A stretch of 64,000 nucleotides of DNA from Tellurirhabdus bombi (GTDB lineage Bacteria > Bacteroidota > Bacteroidia > Cytophagales > Spirosomataceae): contig NZ_CP090557.1 of the NCBI RefSeq assembly GCF_021484805.1, forward strand, positions 3,546,001 through 3,610,000, read 5' to 3'. The notes under the pieces were generated by a model, which saw only the letters and a list, made by a program, of their open reading frames with translations, did not search any database and was not told where the DNA came from. This document shows positions 17,543-26,703 of the stretch, one piece after another. The translations under genes and the position numbers were made by a program. The stretch's first letter is position 1; every line of letters starts with the position of its first letter.

Positions 17543-18166
17543 ATGATTGAAGCCTTCCTGTACGGTTTAGTGACCGGCATTCCGCTTTGCCTGACGTTTG
17601 GAACCGTTTTCTTTTCGCTGTTGCAGAACAGTGTCGACAATGGGTATCGGGCCGGAATGAAGATCGCCTTTGGCGTAATTGTCTGTGATTTAGTGCTGAT
17701 TATCTGCGCTTTATTTGGGACCGCTTTTTTACCCAAAATAAAGGGTTTTGAGTATTACGTTACTGCCATTGGCGTCATTTTCCTGTTGGCCTTGGGTCTG
17801 GCCAATCTGCTGAAAGGCACCCCGCGTCTGGCTTACCCTAAAACCCGGTTTGGTGACTTTATTTATTATTTTTCAACGGGTTTTCTGCTTAATGGGCTGA
17901 ATCCTATCAACTTCATTACCTGGGTGGCCCTGGCAGCCTGGCTCGACAAATCCCTGCATTATTCCCTGAGCGAACGGATTATCTTTCTACTGGCCAGCGT
18001 GTTGAGCATTTTTCTGACCGAATCGGCCATTGCTGTTTCAGCGCATAAGCTCAAGCGTTTCTTTACGCCCAAAGTAGCCTTTTGGTTTAATAAAATAACG
18101 GGCATTGTCTTTATCGGCATTGCCTGCCACCTGGCCTGGACGAAGCTGTCGGTCTTTTTTCAGTAA
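17543..18166 (+). CDS. LysE/RhtB-family exporter
   Basis: A 207-residue inner-membrane protein with six hydrophobic segments and the LysE layout: FLYGLVTGIPLCLTFGTVFF in helix 1, a central GFLLNGLNPINFITW (the conserved NP..F..W of the family), and the closing FNKITGIVFIGIAC. These proteins export amino acids or similar small metabolites; the substrate is unknown. It is seven bases behind the NUDIX gene and probably shares its promoter. A large inverted repeat follows. Confidence 0.85.
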   Translation: MIEAFLYGLVTGIPLCLTFGTVFFSLLQNSVDNGYRAGMKIAFGVIVCDLVLIICALFGTAFLPKIKGFEYYVTAIGVIFLLALGLANLLKGTPRLAYPKTRFGDFIYYFSTGFLLNGLNPINFITWVALAAWLDKSLHYSLSERIIFLLASVLSIFLTESAIAVSAHKLKRFFTPKVAFWFNKITGIVFIGIACHLAWTKLSVFFQ

Positions 18167-18168
18167 TG

Positions 18169-18226
18169 ATTCGGACGGAGAAGGAAGGAGTCTATCAGCG
18201 AGCTGGTCTTCCTTCTCCGTCCGAAT
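18169..18226. terminator. Long hairpin between convergent lysE-like and GH3 genes
   Basis: A perfect 19-bp inverted repeat (ATTCGGACGGAGAAGGAAG and its complement) with a 20-nt loop fills the gap between two convergent stop codons. There is no T tract on either side, so it is either a two-way transcription barrier or an mRNA-stabilising stem. Confidence 0.65.
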
Positions 18227-18229
18227 TGC

Positions 18230-19798
18230 TTAACGAATGCGCTCAGGGGCAATCCCTTGCGTCTGTAAAAAATCTTCCCAGTCGGTGACCATTCCTTTTT
18301 TAAGGACGCGGGGGAATTTATGCTGCCCTCCCATTTTGCCCTTGGATTGCATCCATTTATAAAACGTGGCGGACGGCAATACTGTCACCAGTACGTCTTT
18401 CAGGGCGTGGCGCCGTTCAACGGCATAATCATCGTTTAATTCCTTTAGCTTGGCGTCAATTTTCTGGCTCAAGGTGGCGGCATCAGCCGGATCGTCGGTG
18501 CCAATGTACCAGTGGTGCGCAAACAAATTATCGTGCTTGATGCCCGCCACGGTAAACTCGCGGACATTAATTTTTTCTTCCTGCGCAATCAGCTCAATCG
18601 CTTTGTTCATGTTGTCCACCGAAAGGTGTTCCCCACAAAGACTCAGAAAGTGCTTCGTCCGGCCCGTAATGACAATTTCCGATTTTGCCTTTGACGTAAA
18701 CCGAATCGTATCGCCAATGAGATAGCGCCACGCCCCCGAACAGGTCGAAATCAGCAGGGCATATTCCCTGCCTTCTTCTACATCCTCAATCAACAGCGTT
18801 TTGGGCTTATTGATCAATTCCCCGTCAGCGCTGAAGTTTTCGTCGGTAAACGGAATAAATTCAAAGAAAATCCCATTATCCAGCACCAGTTGCATGCCTT
18901 CCGCGTTCGGATTGGTCTGAAATGCAATAAATCCTTCCGAAGCTAAATACGTCTCGATGTAGGTTATTGGCCGCCCCAGCAGTTTTTCAAAGCCTTGTTT
19001 ATACGGCTCAAATGATACGCCGCCATGACAAAATACCTCCAGGTTTGGCCAGATATCGTGAATGGTTTTGACTTTATAATGGGCGATGATTTTCTCCATC
19101 AGCAGTTGCAGCCAGGCCGGAACCCCCACAATAAAGCCAATGTCCCACTGGGAAGCCTGCTCGGTGATTTCGTCTAGTTTTACGGCCCAATCGGTCTCGC
19201 TGGCAATTTCACGGCCCGGTTTGTAAAAACGCTGAAACCAGAACGGAATCTTGCTGGCGGTAATTCCGCTCAAGTCTCCTTCAAAATGGTTATCCCGGAA
19301 ATTAAGGTTGGTGCTGCCCCCCAGCATGAGCATTCCTTTTTCGTATAGCGTAGACGGTAGGTTCTGGTACCGTCCAAGCGTTAGAATTTGCCGGATGCTG
19401 GTTTTCTGGATCGCCTTCGACATGGACTTGGATACCGGAATATACTTGGACGTAGCTTCCGAGGTACCCGAGCTTAGGGCAAAATAGCGCACGCGACCGG
19501 GCCAGGTAACGCTTTTTTCACCCGCCAGTGTACGGTGCCACCATTCCTGATAAATCTTATTATAATCGTAGATGGGAACATTTTCCGAGTACTTCTGGTA
19601 ATACGTTTTCCCCTCTTCGAACAAAACCGAACTCAGAATATCCTCAAAGCCGTATTTCCGACCAAAATGCGTGTTCCGGGCTTTGGCAATGAGTTTGGAA
19701 AACGTCTTTTTCTGAAGTTTCTGGGCATTCAGCTTTTTGCGCCGAACAACGTTCGAAAGCCGGATTCCTCGTCTAAGTAAGCTACCTAATAATGCCAT
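18230..19798 (-). CDS. GH3 family protein (acyl-acid amido synthetase-like)
   Basis: A 522-residue member of the GH3 family, the adenylate-forming enzymes that conjugate small acids to amino acids in plants. The ATP-binding motif FALSSGTSEATSK (about 105-117), the SCHGGVSFEPY-type segment (VFCHGGVSFEPY) and the hinge region STCSGAWRYLIGDTIRF with ITGRTKHFLSLCGEHLS are all present, so it should be able to adenylate a carboxylate. ATG 19798 is preferred to the TTG at 19852. It lies 60 bp after surE on the same strand. Bacterial GH3 proteins are common in Bacteroidota but their substrates are not known. Confidence 0.85.
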   Translation of the reverse strand: MALLGSLLRRGIRLSNVVRRKKLNAQKLQKKTFSKLIAKARNTHFGRKYGFEDILSSVLFEEGKTYYQKYSENVPIYDYNKIYQEWWHRTLAGEKSVTWPGRVRYFALSSGTSEATSKYIPVSKSMSKAIQKTSIRQILTLGRYQNLPSTLYEKGMLMLGGSTNLNFRDNHFEGDLSGITASKIPFWFQRFYKPGREIASETDWAVKLDEITEQASQWDIGFIVGVPAWLQLLMEKIIAHYKVKTIHDIWPNLEVFCHGGVSFEPYKQGFEKLLGRPITYIETYLASEGFIAFQTNPNAEGMQLVLDNGIFFEFIPFTDENFSADGELINKPKTLLIEDVEEGREYALLISTCSGAWRYLIGDTIRFTSKAKSEIVITGRTKHFLSLCGEHLSVDNMNKAIELIAQEEKINVREFTVAGIKHDNLFAHHWYIGTDDPADAATLSQKIDAKLKELNDDYAVERRHALKDVLVTVLPSATFYKWMQSKGKMGGQHKFPRVLKKGMVTDWEDFLQTQGIAPERIR

Positions 19799-19858
19799 TA
19801 GTACGTTGTTTTCAAATTTCCGATTCGTGAATTTTGGATAACACGCTACCAATCAGAC

Positions 19859-20647
19859 TTAACCTACCTGTTGGTTAAAATCCCACTGTTGCATGTTTTT
19901 AATGGTTTCGTAAGCCGTCAGGTCATACTGACACGGAACCACCGACGTGCAGTTCTCTGATAACGCAAATTCGTCGGTATCCTTGCCGGTGTCGTAATTC
20001 ACAAAGTTACCCGCCATCCAGAAATACCCCCGTCCGTGCGGATCCTGCCGATGATCAAAAACTTCCTGCCACTTGGCATCTGCTTGCCGACAAACCCGGA
20101 TTTCCCGAAGTGGCTCGTTCGACTTGGCCGGGAAGTTGACGTTCAGCGCCACCCCTTTTTTCAGGCCATTCGTCAGCACTTGAGTTACGATGCGTTTAAT
20201 ATGGTCGTGCGTATGCGAAAAATCGGCATCGCGGGCAAAATCACAGAGCGAAAACCCGATGGCTGGAATCCCTTCGATGGCCGCTTCGATGGCCGCCGAC
20301 ATGGTACCCGAATACAACACGCTGATGGACGTATTGCTGCCGTGATTAATGCCGCTCACCACCAGATCCGGCGCGCGGTCTTTTAATACGTAATGCTTGG
20401 CCAGTTTCACGCAGTCGGCGGGTGTTCCAGAGCATTCATAAGCCGGAATATCGTCGAATATATCTGTTTTGTACAAACGAAGTGGAGAAGCAATGGTAAT
20501 GGCATGGCCCATACCAGATTGCGGGCTGTTGGGGGCTACTACTACCACATCGCCCAATTCTTTCATTATATGCACCAGCGTACGAATGCCATAGGCGGTA
20601 ATTCCATCATCATTCGATACTAAAATCAACGGTTTCTGTTGCGGCAT
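19859..20647 (-). CDS. surE: 5'/3'-nucleotidase SurE
   Basis: Metal-dependent phosphatase of nucleoside monophosphates, cytoplasmic. The SurE signature is complete: LVSNDDGITAYG with Asp13 and Asp14 as metal ligands, APNSPQSGMGHAIT with Ser44, YECSGTPADCVKLA, and VVSGINHGSNTS with the ligand Asn. Length 262 is standard. It starts at ATG 20645-20647 and probably shares a transcript with the GH3 gene 60 bp downstream. Confidence 0.95.
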   Translation of the reverse strand: MPQQKPLILVSNDDGITAYGIRTLVHIMKELGDVVVVAPNSPQSGMGHAITIASPLRLYKTDIFDDIPAYECSGTPADCVKLAKHYVLKDRAPDLVVSGINHGSNTSISVLYSGTMSAAIEAAIEGIPAIGFSLCDFARDADFSHTHDHIKRIVTQVLTNGLKKGVALNVNFPAKSNEPLREIRVCRQADAKWQEVFDHRQDPHGRGYFWMAGNFVNYDTGKDTDEFALSENCTSVVPCQYDLTAYETIKNMQQWDFNQQVG

Positions 20648-20733
20648 GGTTTTCTTTTGTCTTTCGTAAAGAGCAAAGTTACGAAATGGGCATCAAAATG
20701 GGGTCAGCGTAGATCTTAAACTATCCCACTTTG

Positions 20734-20741
20734 TAACTTTG
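20734..20741 (+). promoter_or_regulatory. TAnnTTTG -7 box of the GNAT gene
   Basis: TAACTTTG matches the Bacteroidota -7 consensus, 27 nt before the preferred ATG at 20769. The -33 region is not convincing. Placed between the divergent surE and GNAT genes. Confidence 0.5.
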
Positions 20742-20768
20742 CCGGCAGCAAACCCCACATCCATCCTT

Positions 20769-21272
20769 ATGTCGCTTGCATTTCATACCGCAACTACCCG
20801 GGATATTCCCGCCCTGATTGCGCTTCAACAGCAGATTTGGGAACCTACTTACCGCCCCATTCTGGAACCCGATCAGATTAAGTATATGTTTGACACCATT
20901 TATTCGCCAGACGCGCTGGCCGAGCAAATGGGCCCCAAAAATCATACGTTCGTTCTGGCTTATGCTGAAAGTACATTAATTGGCTTTGCCGCTTTTTCGG
21001 AGGATGCGGAAGCCGGAAGCTATAAACTGCATAAGCTCTATGTCCTGCCCACGGTGCAGGGGCGCGGCTGGGGGCGGCAACTCCTGGAGGAAGTTGTGCG
21101 GCGGTGCCAACGCCTTGAGGGAAGTCGGCTGCTCCTGAACGTCAATCGCCACAATCCTGCCCTCCAGTTTTACATTCGGCAGGGATTTGCCATTGTTCGG
21201 GAAGAAGATATTCCCATTGGCCCCTACTGGATGAATGATTTTGTGATGGAATTGCCGCTACAGAAGCTGTAG
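20769..21272 (+). CDS. GNAT-family N-acetyltransferase
   Basis: Acetyl-CoA-dependent acetyltransferase of 167 residues. The GNAT core is clear: LHKLYVLPTVQGRGWGRQLLEE contains motif A with the QxxGxG pyrophosphate loop (QGRGWG), and LNVNRHNPALQFYIRQGFAIVREE forms motif B. ATG 20769 (MSLAFHTATTRDIPAL) starts right at the first beta strand; a TTG at 20739 would overlap the promoter box. The acceptor, small amine or protein, is unknown. Ends before a shared terminator. Confidence 0.88.
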   Translation: MSLAFHTATTRDIPALIALQQQIWEPTYRPILEPDQIKYMFDTIYSPDALAEQMGPKNHTFVLAYAESTLIGFAAFSEDAEAGSYKLHKLYVLPTVQGRGWGRQLLEEVVRRCQRLEGSRLLLNVNRHNPALQFYIRQGFAIVREEDIPIGPYWMNDFVMELPLQKL

Positions 21273-21300
21273 GTTTCGTTTGTCGTCACTCCCCTCCAAG

Positions 21301-21338
21301 AAAAAAGAGCGGCTACCCCGTTGGCGACCGCTCTTTTT
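21301..21338. terminator. Two-way terminator between convergent GNAT and trhO genes
   Basis: An 11-bp perfect stem (AAAAAGAGCGG / CCGCTCTTTTT) with a 15-nt loop and A and T tracts on both sides, so it can stop transcription from each direction. Confidence 0.88.
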
Positions 21339-21350
21339 CAGCTGGTTTCT

Positions 21351-22313
21351 CTAGTCCTGGTTGCTGACCAGCGATTGTCGGCTCAGATACCCCTGCAAAG
21401 GCGTATAGCTTTCCGTTTTCTTGCTGTAATAACCCGTGCCGTCGTAAGCCCGAATTTGCGGATCCGCTTTGCAGGCATCGGCGCAGGTTCCCTGGTGGTC
21501 CCAGCCGCAGGCTTCACAGAGCGCCACGTGGTTGTTGCAGGCTGGACTGGCACAGTTAATCATCCGGTCGGTTTTCTGACCACAGCGGTAACAGCCCGAA
21601 ATCACTTCTGGATTTACCTGATTGACATCCACCGCAATGCGGTTGTCGAAAACATAACATTTACCGTCAAAATCTTCGCCGCCTTCTTCCAGACCGTATT
21701 TAATGATACCGCCGTGCAACTGGTACACATTTTCAAAACCTTGCTGAAGCAGGTAGGCGCTGGCTTTTTCGCATTTAATACCTCCCGTGCAGTACGTAAT
21801 GATTTTTTTCGACTTCAGGTGCGCAATTTCGTCCATGTGGTCGGGCAACTCCCGGAGGTTCTCCATGTCGAAGGTGATGGCCCCTTTGAATTTTCCCACC
21901 GAATGTTCGTAATTCGAACGCATGTCGACCAAAACCACGTCTTCATCGTTCAGCATTTGCTTGAATTCAGCGGGTTCCAGGTGCTTACCCGTTTGTTTTC
22001 GGGGATCGACCGGCAGGTCTGAATTCACAATTTCCGCTTTCACGCGCACATGTAATTTCTGAAAAGTGTGCGCCTCGTGCTCTTCCACTTTAAACTCCAG
22101 AGTCGCAAAGCGTGGATCAGCTTTTACGATCTCCATATATTTTTCACAATCGGCGGCAAGTCCCGAAACAGTTCCATTCAACCCCTCGGCAGCTACGATA
22201 ATCCGCCCCAACAGATTCAAATTCAGGCACAAAAGGTGATGCTCCTCCCGAAACTGGTCTGGATTTTCAATCGGTGTATAGCAGTAGTAAAGTAAGACGC
22301 GGTATGGTTTCAT
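21351..22313 (-). CDS. trhO: tRNA uridine(34) 5-hydroxylase TrhO (YceA-like rhodanese)
   Basis: Oxygen-dependent hydroxylase of wobble uridine in certain tRNAs. The domains are in the usual order: an N-terminal acylphosphatase-like UPF0176 domain (MKPYRVLLYYCYTPI), a rhodanese domain with active Cys175 in TYCTGGIKCEKA, and a C-terminal Cys-rich domain (GCYRCGQKTDRMINCASPAC and CEACGWDHQGTCADAC) likely to bind zinc. ATG 22313 is preferred to TTG 22322. A TATATTTG box on the same strand lies about 32 nt upstream. Confidence 0.92.
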   Translation of the reverse strand: MKPYRVLLYYCYTPIENPDQFREEHHLLCLNLNLLGRIIVAAEGLNGTVSGLAADCEKYMEIVKADPRFATLEFKVEEHEAHTFQKLHVRVKAEIVNSDLPVDPRKQTGKHLEPAEFKQMLNDEDVVLVDMRSNYEHSVGKFKGAITFDMENLRELPDHMDEIAHLKSKKIITYCTGGIKCEKASAYLLQQGFENVYQLHGGIIKYGLEEGGEDFDGKCYVFDNRIAVDVNQVNPEVISGCYRCGQKTDRMINCASPACNNHVALCEACGWDHQGTCADACKADPQIRAYDGTGYYSKKTESYTPLQGYLSRQSLVSNQD

Positions 22314-22344
22314 ACGTGGCAATGACTAAATTCGAATTCGATTA

Positions 22345-22352
22345 CAAATATA
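22345..22352 (-). promoter_or_regulatory. TAnnTTTG -7 box for trhO
   Basis: On the minus strand this reads TATATTTG, the Bacteroidota -7 consensus, 32 nt upstream of the trhO ATG. It lies just before the ATG of the divergent kinase gene. Confidence 0.5.
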
Positions 22353-22357
22353 ACGAA

Positions 22358-22990
22358 ATGCATATTGCTATTACTGGAAATATCGGCGCCGGAAAAACAA
22401 CGCTGTCAGGAATTTTGGCTCGTCATTACGGATGGGACGTACTGGTTGAGGCCGTGGAAGACAATCCCTACCTCAAAGATTTTTATGCCGACATGGGGCG
22501 TTGGTCTTTCAACCTGCAAATTTACTTCTTGAACAGTCGCTTTGAGCAGGTCATTCAGATTCGGGAAAGCGGGAAAAGCGTCATTCAGGACCGAACGATC
22601 TATGAAGACGCCTATATTTTTGCTAAAAACCTCTATGACAGCGAGTTGCTTTCCAGCCGGGACTACCAAACGTACCGGAGCCTTTTCGATAACATGCTGG
22701 CGCTGGTTCGTCCGCCCGATCTGATGATTTACCTGCGGGCTGATCTACCGAAACTGGTTTCCCAGATTCATAAGCGGGGGCGCGATTTTGAACAGTCAAT
22801 CAGCGAAACTTATTTGCAGAATCTAAATCGGTATTATGAAGAATTTATTCAGGAATATACCGACGGCAATTTATTAATCATCGATGTTAATGAGTTGGAT
22901 TACGCCAATCGTCCCGATGATTTACAGCAAGTAATTGCCCAGGTTGACGCGTCGCTCGCCCAGCTTGAAGGGGTTGGAACAACCAGGTAG
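22358..22990 (+). CDS. Deoxynucleoside kinase
   Basis: Phosphorylates deoxynucleosides with ATP in the salvage pathway. From ATG 22358 (MHIAITGNIGAGKTTL) the P-loop is residues 7-15, at the very N-terminus as in the dNK/dGK/dAK family. Also present are EAVEDNPYLKDFY, the QDRTIYEDAYIF motif (the ERS/DRT base-binding catalytic motif) and the lid region KRGRDFEQSIS. Length 210. In-frame ATGs at 22304 and 22322 would add a charged extension not usual in the family; they also overlap trhO. Confidence 0.9.
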   Translation: MHIAITGNIGAGKTTLSGILARHYGWDVLVEAVEDNPYLKDFYADMGRWSFNLQIYFLNSRFEQVIQIRESGKSVIQDRTIYEDAYIFAKNLYDSELLSSRDYQTYRSLFDNMLALVRPPDLMIYLRADLPKLVSQIHKRGRDFEQSISETYLQNLNRYYEEFIQEYTDGNLLIIDVNELDYANRPDDLQQVIAQVDASLAQLEGVGTTR

Positions 22991-23018
22991 GCAATTAACG
23001 GAACCTGATTCGCGGCAA

Positions 23019-23279
23019 TTAGGCAACCTCCACCTGGCCTGATTTCTTGGGTTTGCGCACGTAAAACTGAACCAGGCACGACCGGCACCGATAAGCTTTA
23101 AGCGACAAGAATCCGAAGTAATTTTTTATTAATTCAGAGCGGTGTGTCCGTTCGATATGCACTTTTGAATGGCATTTAGGGCAGCTTTTTGTTCTCTTCG
23201 CGAAGAAAAGAAGGTACATAACGCTTAGAGAATAAAGTACAATAAGACCTACAATGCCGTATAGGATCAACTGAATCAT
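23019..23279 (-). CDS. Small membrane-anchored zinc-ribbon protein, family copy 1
   Basis: An 86-residue protein: an N-terminal membrane helix (ILYGIVGLIVLYSLSVMYLLFF) and then a cytoplasmic ribbon with CPKC (33-36) and YRCRSC (63-68), four cysteines spaced for one zinc ion. The piece between them (ERTHRSELIKNYFGFL) recurs in copies at 34803 and 51945 and more loosely at 42296. I know no named family for it. It lies 29 bp past the kinase gene, convergent with it. DNA/RNA binding or protein contacts are both possible. Confidence 0.7.
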   Translation of the reverse strand: MIQLILYGIVGLIVLYSLSVMYLLFFAKRTKSCPKCHSKVHIERTHRSELIKNYFGFLSLKAYRCRSCLVQFYVRKPKKSGQVEVA

Positions 23280-23408
23280 AAAAAGTGTGGACTTGAAGGG
23301 CGGAAATAAGCTATTTAATGGATCAAAAACAAGCGTCTTTACCTAAGTCTTAATCATTTCAGCGGATTTTTACCATTTGTGAATCAGTGATTTGAAAATA
23401 ACGAGCGA

Positions 23409-23750
23409 ATGGCCAACTTACAAATTAACGGACGAATCTGGCTCGAAGGACAAGAGCGCTTTTTTGGTATTGGACGCATGCAGTTACTGGAAGGTATTCA
23501 ACGCACCGGTTCCATCAACCAGGCGGCGAAAGCCATGAATATGTCGTATAAGCGGGCCTGGGATTTGGTTCATTCGATGAATAAACAAGCCCAGGCCCCT
23601 TTGGTTATTACCCAAACCGGCGGCGAACACGGTGGCGGAGCGGTAGTGACCGAAGAAGGACAGAAATACCTCACTTACTACCGCGGCCTTCAGGAACGTT
23701 TTCAGCAGTTTTTGCAGCAGGAAATCCAGCATTTACCAGACAGCCATTAA
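23409..23750 (+). CDS. ModE-like winged-helix regulator
   Basis: A 113-residue protein matching the N-terminal DNA-binding domain of ModE: LNGRIWLE-type start (QINGRIWLEG), RMQLLEGIQRTGSINQAAKAMNMSYKRAWDLV (helix-turn-helix), and TQTGGEHGGGAVVTEEGQKYL (wing). The C-terminal molybdate-binding domains are missing, as in many free-standing relatives, so molybdate control is only a possibility. The stop codon overlaps that of the convergent histidine kinase by 4 bp. Confidence 0.82.
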   Translation: MANLQINGRIWLEGQERFFGIGRMQLLEGIQRTGSINQAAKAMNMSYKRAWDLVHSMNKQAQAPLVITQTGGEHGGGAVVTEEGQKYLTYYRGLQERFQQFLQQEIQHLPDSH

Positions 23751-26542
23751 TTACTTTCCGGCGATAGACCGGGCAAATACACCTGAAATGTAGCCCCGTG
23801 TCCGGGTTGGCTCTTGGCAGTAATATACCCCTGGTGGTTTTCGACTACTTTCCGGCAAAGTGCCAGTCCGACCCCCGTGCCCGGATAGCGTTCGCGCCCA
23901 TGCAGCCGCTGAAACATGTTGAAGATGCGATCCAGGTATTTTTCGTCGAAACCAATGCCCGAATCCTGCACTTCCAGACAAATGTAAGTACGCAATGTGG
24001 ATAATTCCGCGATGGCGTAGATTTCATCCACGGAAGCGACATGACTGCTGACGTGAATAATGGGTGCATCTCCAGGCTGATGAAATTTTATCCCGTTCGA
24101 AAGCAGATTATGAAGCAGTTGGGTGAGCTGGCGGGCATTTCCCAACACGCGCGGCAGAGGATCAATCGTAATGCGGGCCTCTTTTTCCTGAATCGCGAGT
24201 TCCAAATCGGAAAGAACGTCTTTTACTAAGGCCGATAAGTTCACTGACGTATATTCCCCGGGCTGCGTGGTTAAGCGCGAATACGTCAATAAATCCCGGA
24301 CCAACAACGACATTCGTTCGGCAGCGGCGCGGCTTCGCTGAAGCAAATCCAGCCCCCCATCGCTCAAATTTTGGGCGTAATGCGTTTGCAACAGACTACC
24401 GAAAGACTGAATTTTTCGCAGCGGTTCCTGCAAATCATGGCTGGCTGCGTAGGCAAACTGCTGTAAGTTTTCGTTGCTTTGCTGGAGCCGCAGGTTTGCT
24501 TCTGAGAGCTCTTCGTTCGTGGCATTTAACTCTTCGTTAATTGCCTGCAATTCTTCCGTACGCTCCTGTATTTGCCAGGCTAGTTCCCATTCGATTTTTT
24601 TCCGGGCCGTTATATCCTGCGCCGTTCCCCGCAGCAGGTAGGCTTCTCCGTTTTCGTTGAAGAACGCTTTCGCCTGGGCGTGGAGAATGCGTTCCTGGCC
24701 GTTTTTCTGATTTTTGACGGTGTATTCTTCTTCGTAAATCCCATCCGAACCCGGTGCGGTGGCCCGGAGAAGAGACGCAACAATGCGTTCCCGATCCTCC
24801 TCAATAATGGCGTTAGTCGCCTGATCCAGAGTTGCCAATCTCACCGAATTAGAGGAATACCCAAACCAATCTCTGATTCGATCAGAATACGAAAGAGTCC
24901 AGGTTTGAGGATCCAGTTCCCAGGTGCCTAGCTGCGCCAGTTCAATGGCTCCCCGCAGGCTCACTTCGACCTCTTCCAGTTGTTTGCGAGTCACCACCTG
25001 TTTGGTAATATCGACAGCGGTATTGATCACCCCGTACACGTCTCCTTCGGCATTGTGTAAGGCCTTGTAACTGTAGTTAAAATAGGCGGTATGTACCTGC
25101 CCATCAACAACAAAGTCGGCTCGTCCCTCATCGTTTTGCACCGCCTTTCCGGTAGCGAATACCTCCTCCGCAATCTGAAAATAAGGCAAGTTCTCCAATT
25201 CAGGCAGGGCTTGGCGGTAGGTTTTTCCGAGAACAGATTCGTCTCTGCCCCAAGCGGTTAGCAGTGCTTCGTTGGCTACCTGAATTGTCAGTTCCGGTCC
25301 TGTATAAACGGCAATGGGCAAGGGCGCATTGTCAATCAAATCGCGAAAGCGAGCCTCACTGGCCCGGAGTTCCTGTTCTGCCCGAACTCGCTCCGTCACG
25401 TCGAGAATGGCACCAATGTAGCCACTGAACTCGCCATTGGGGCCGTATTGCGGATTTCCGGTACAAACTACCCACCGTACCGGCCCGTTCAGGTGCTGGA
25501 TTCGGAACTGGCTTTCGTGGTATCGCCGAGCCTGAAAATCCGCCAGAAATAGTTGAGCCGCATTCGAACGGTCTTCTTCCAGCACAAAGTGAAGCCACCC
25601 GCTCCCTAGATGTTGCACCAATGGTGCCCCTGTCCAGTCAATCCAACGCTGGTTGACGTAGGTTATCGCCTGGTTTTCATCCGTAATCCACAATGCAGCG
25701 GAAGAAGCAGTGGTGATATTTCGGAAAAGTTCGGTACTTTCCGTAAGGGCTTTCCGGGCGGCCAGCTCCGGGCGCAAATCCCGCATAACAGCCCCTACCG
25801 CGCAGGGTTCTCCGGTTACCGGATCATCGATACGAATGCTGTTGTTGTAAACAGGAAACACCTCCCCTGATTTCAGGTGCCGGACGTTCATCTGGCCCTC
25901 CCATCGCCCTTTTTCTAAAACTATTGGAATAACTTTGGTACGAACAAACTCAAAATCTTCGGGTGTATGCAGTTGCGAAATGGGAAATTTCAGGACCTGC
26001 TCTTTGGTATCAAAACCCAACAGCTCCATACCTGCCTGATTGAGGTACGAATTCACTCCGTCTAATTCCAGTATGGACATTAAATCGGCGCTTCCATCCA
26101 CCAGCGTACGTAGCAGCGGAATTTCGCTTTTTTCCGCGTTAGCTTGGGTGGGTAAAATTACCAAGGACGCTACGAGCCGAATGGCCTTTGCCTCCTGAAA
26201 TTGAATCACGGCCTGATCATGCACCTGAACATAAGTCCCATCGGCCCGGCGCATGGAATAGCTCTCTGTCCAGGAAGCCTTCTGATCTTCTAATGCGGCC
26301 TGGCAACTTTTCCAGACCCGGTCCTGATCGTTCGGATGAATGCGGTCGTACCAAGCATCGGTTGCTGATGTCGTTTCTTTCGACGGATAGCCAAATAACT
26401 CAGCAAAACGATCATTCCACCAAATTGTGTTTTCTTCCAGATTCCATTCCCGAATAGCATCCCGTGTTACGGTAGCCAATAATTCAAATCGTTCGTTGGC
26501 CGCTTTTAATTCGTCCGCTAACACCCGATGGTCGCCCGTCAT
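23747..26542 (-). CDS. Five-PAS sensor histidine kinase, soluble
   Basis: A 931-residue kinase with no membrane segment, so the signal is probably internal or diffusible. Five PAS/PAC modules can be placed at about 12-130, 140-258, 268-388, 395-515 and 525-650, several ending in the PAC-type DVTERV or DITARK. A coiled coil (EELQAINEELNATNEELSEA) leads to the HisKA box SHDLQEPLRKI with His702. The ATPase domain has NLLSNGIKF (N box), DSGIGFDEKY (G1) and GTGVGLALC (G2). No receiver domain or partner regulator lies nearby, so it is an orphan here. The DLQEPL variant is typical of bacteriophytochrome-like kinases. Confidence 0.9.
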   Translation of the reverse strand: MTGDHRVLADELKAANERFELLATVTRDAIREWNLEENTIWWNDRFAELFGYPSKETTSATDAWYDRIHPNDQDRVWKSCQAALEDQKASWTESYSMRRADGTYVQVHDQAVIQFQEAKAIRLVASLVILPTQANAEKSEIPLLRTLVDGSADLMSILELDGVNSYLNQAGMELLGFDTKEQVLKFPISQLHTPEDFEFVRTKVIPIVLEKGRWEGQMNVRHLKSGEVFPVYNNSIRIDDPVTGEPCAVGAVMRDLRPELAARKALTESTELFRNITTASSAALWITDENQAITYVNQRWIDWTGAPLVQHLGSGWLHFVLEEDRSNAAQLFLADFQARRYHESQFRIQHLNGPVRWVVCTGNPQYGPNGEFSGYIGAILDVTERVRAEQELRASEARFRDLIDNAPLPIAVYTGPELTIQVANEALLTAWGRDESVLGKTYRQALPELENLPYFQIAEEVFATGKAVQNDEGRADFVVDGQVHTAYFNYSYKALHNAEGDVYGVINTAVDITKQVVTRKQLEEVEVSLRGAIELAQLGTWELDPQTWTLSYSDRIRDWFGYSSNSVRLATLDQATNAIIEEDRERIVASLLRATAPGSDGIYEEEYTVKNQKNGQERILHAQAKAFFNENGEAYLLRGTAQDITARKKIEWELAWQIQERTEELQAINEELNATNEELSEANLRLQQSNENLQQFAYAASHDLQEPLRKIQSFGSLLQTHYAQNLSDGGLDLLQRSRAAAERMSLLVRDLLTYSRLTTQPGEYTSVNLSALVKDVLSDLELAIQEKEARITIDPLPRVLGNARQLTQLLHNLLSNGIKFHQPGDAPIIHVSSHVASVDEIYAIAELSTLRTYICLEVQDSGIGFDEKYLDRIFNMFQRLHGRERYPGTGVGLALCRKVVENHQGYITAKSQPGHGATFQVYLPGLSPESN

Positions 26543-26703
26543 TTAGTTATTCCGTTTACTGCGCAAGGTAAATAAAAGTTGAATAAGTGCAGAGCGACGC
26601 ATCCTGAATGCAAGCGTAAAACGTCCTTGTTTCTATCTCTCCCTTACTTTTAAGGCCTTGCTTGACGAATGCTGCGCTGCCAACTCCGGCTCCTTCGGCT
26701 CCG

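Noticed and set aside
23409-23750. Full molybdate-responsive ModE operon
   Set aside because: Only the DNA-binding domain is present and no molybdate transporter or cofactor gene is nearby.
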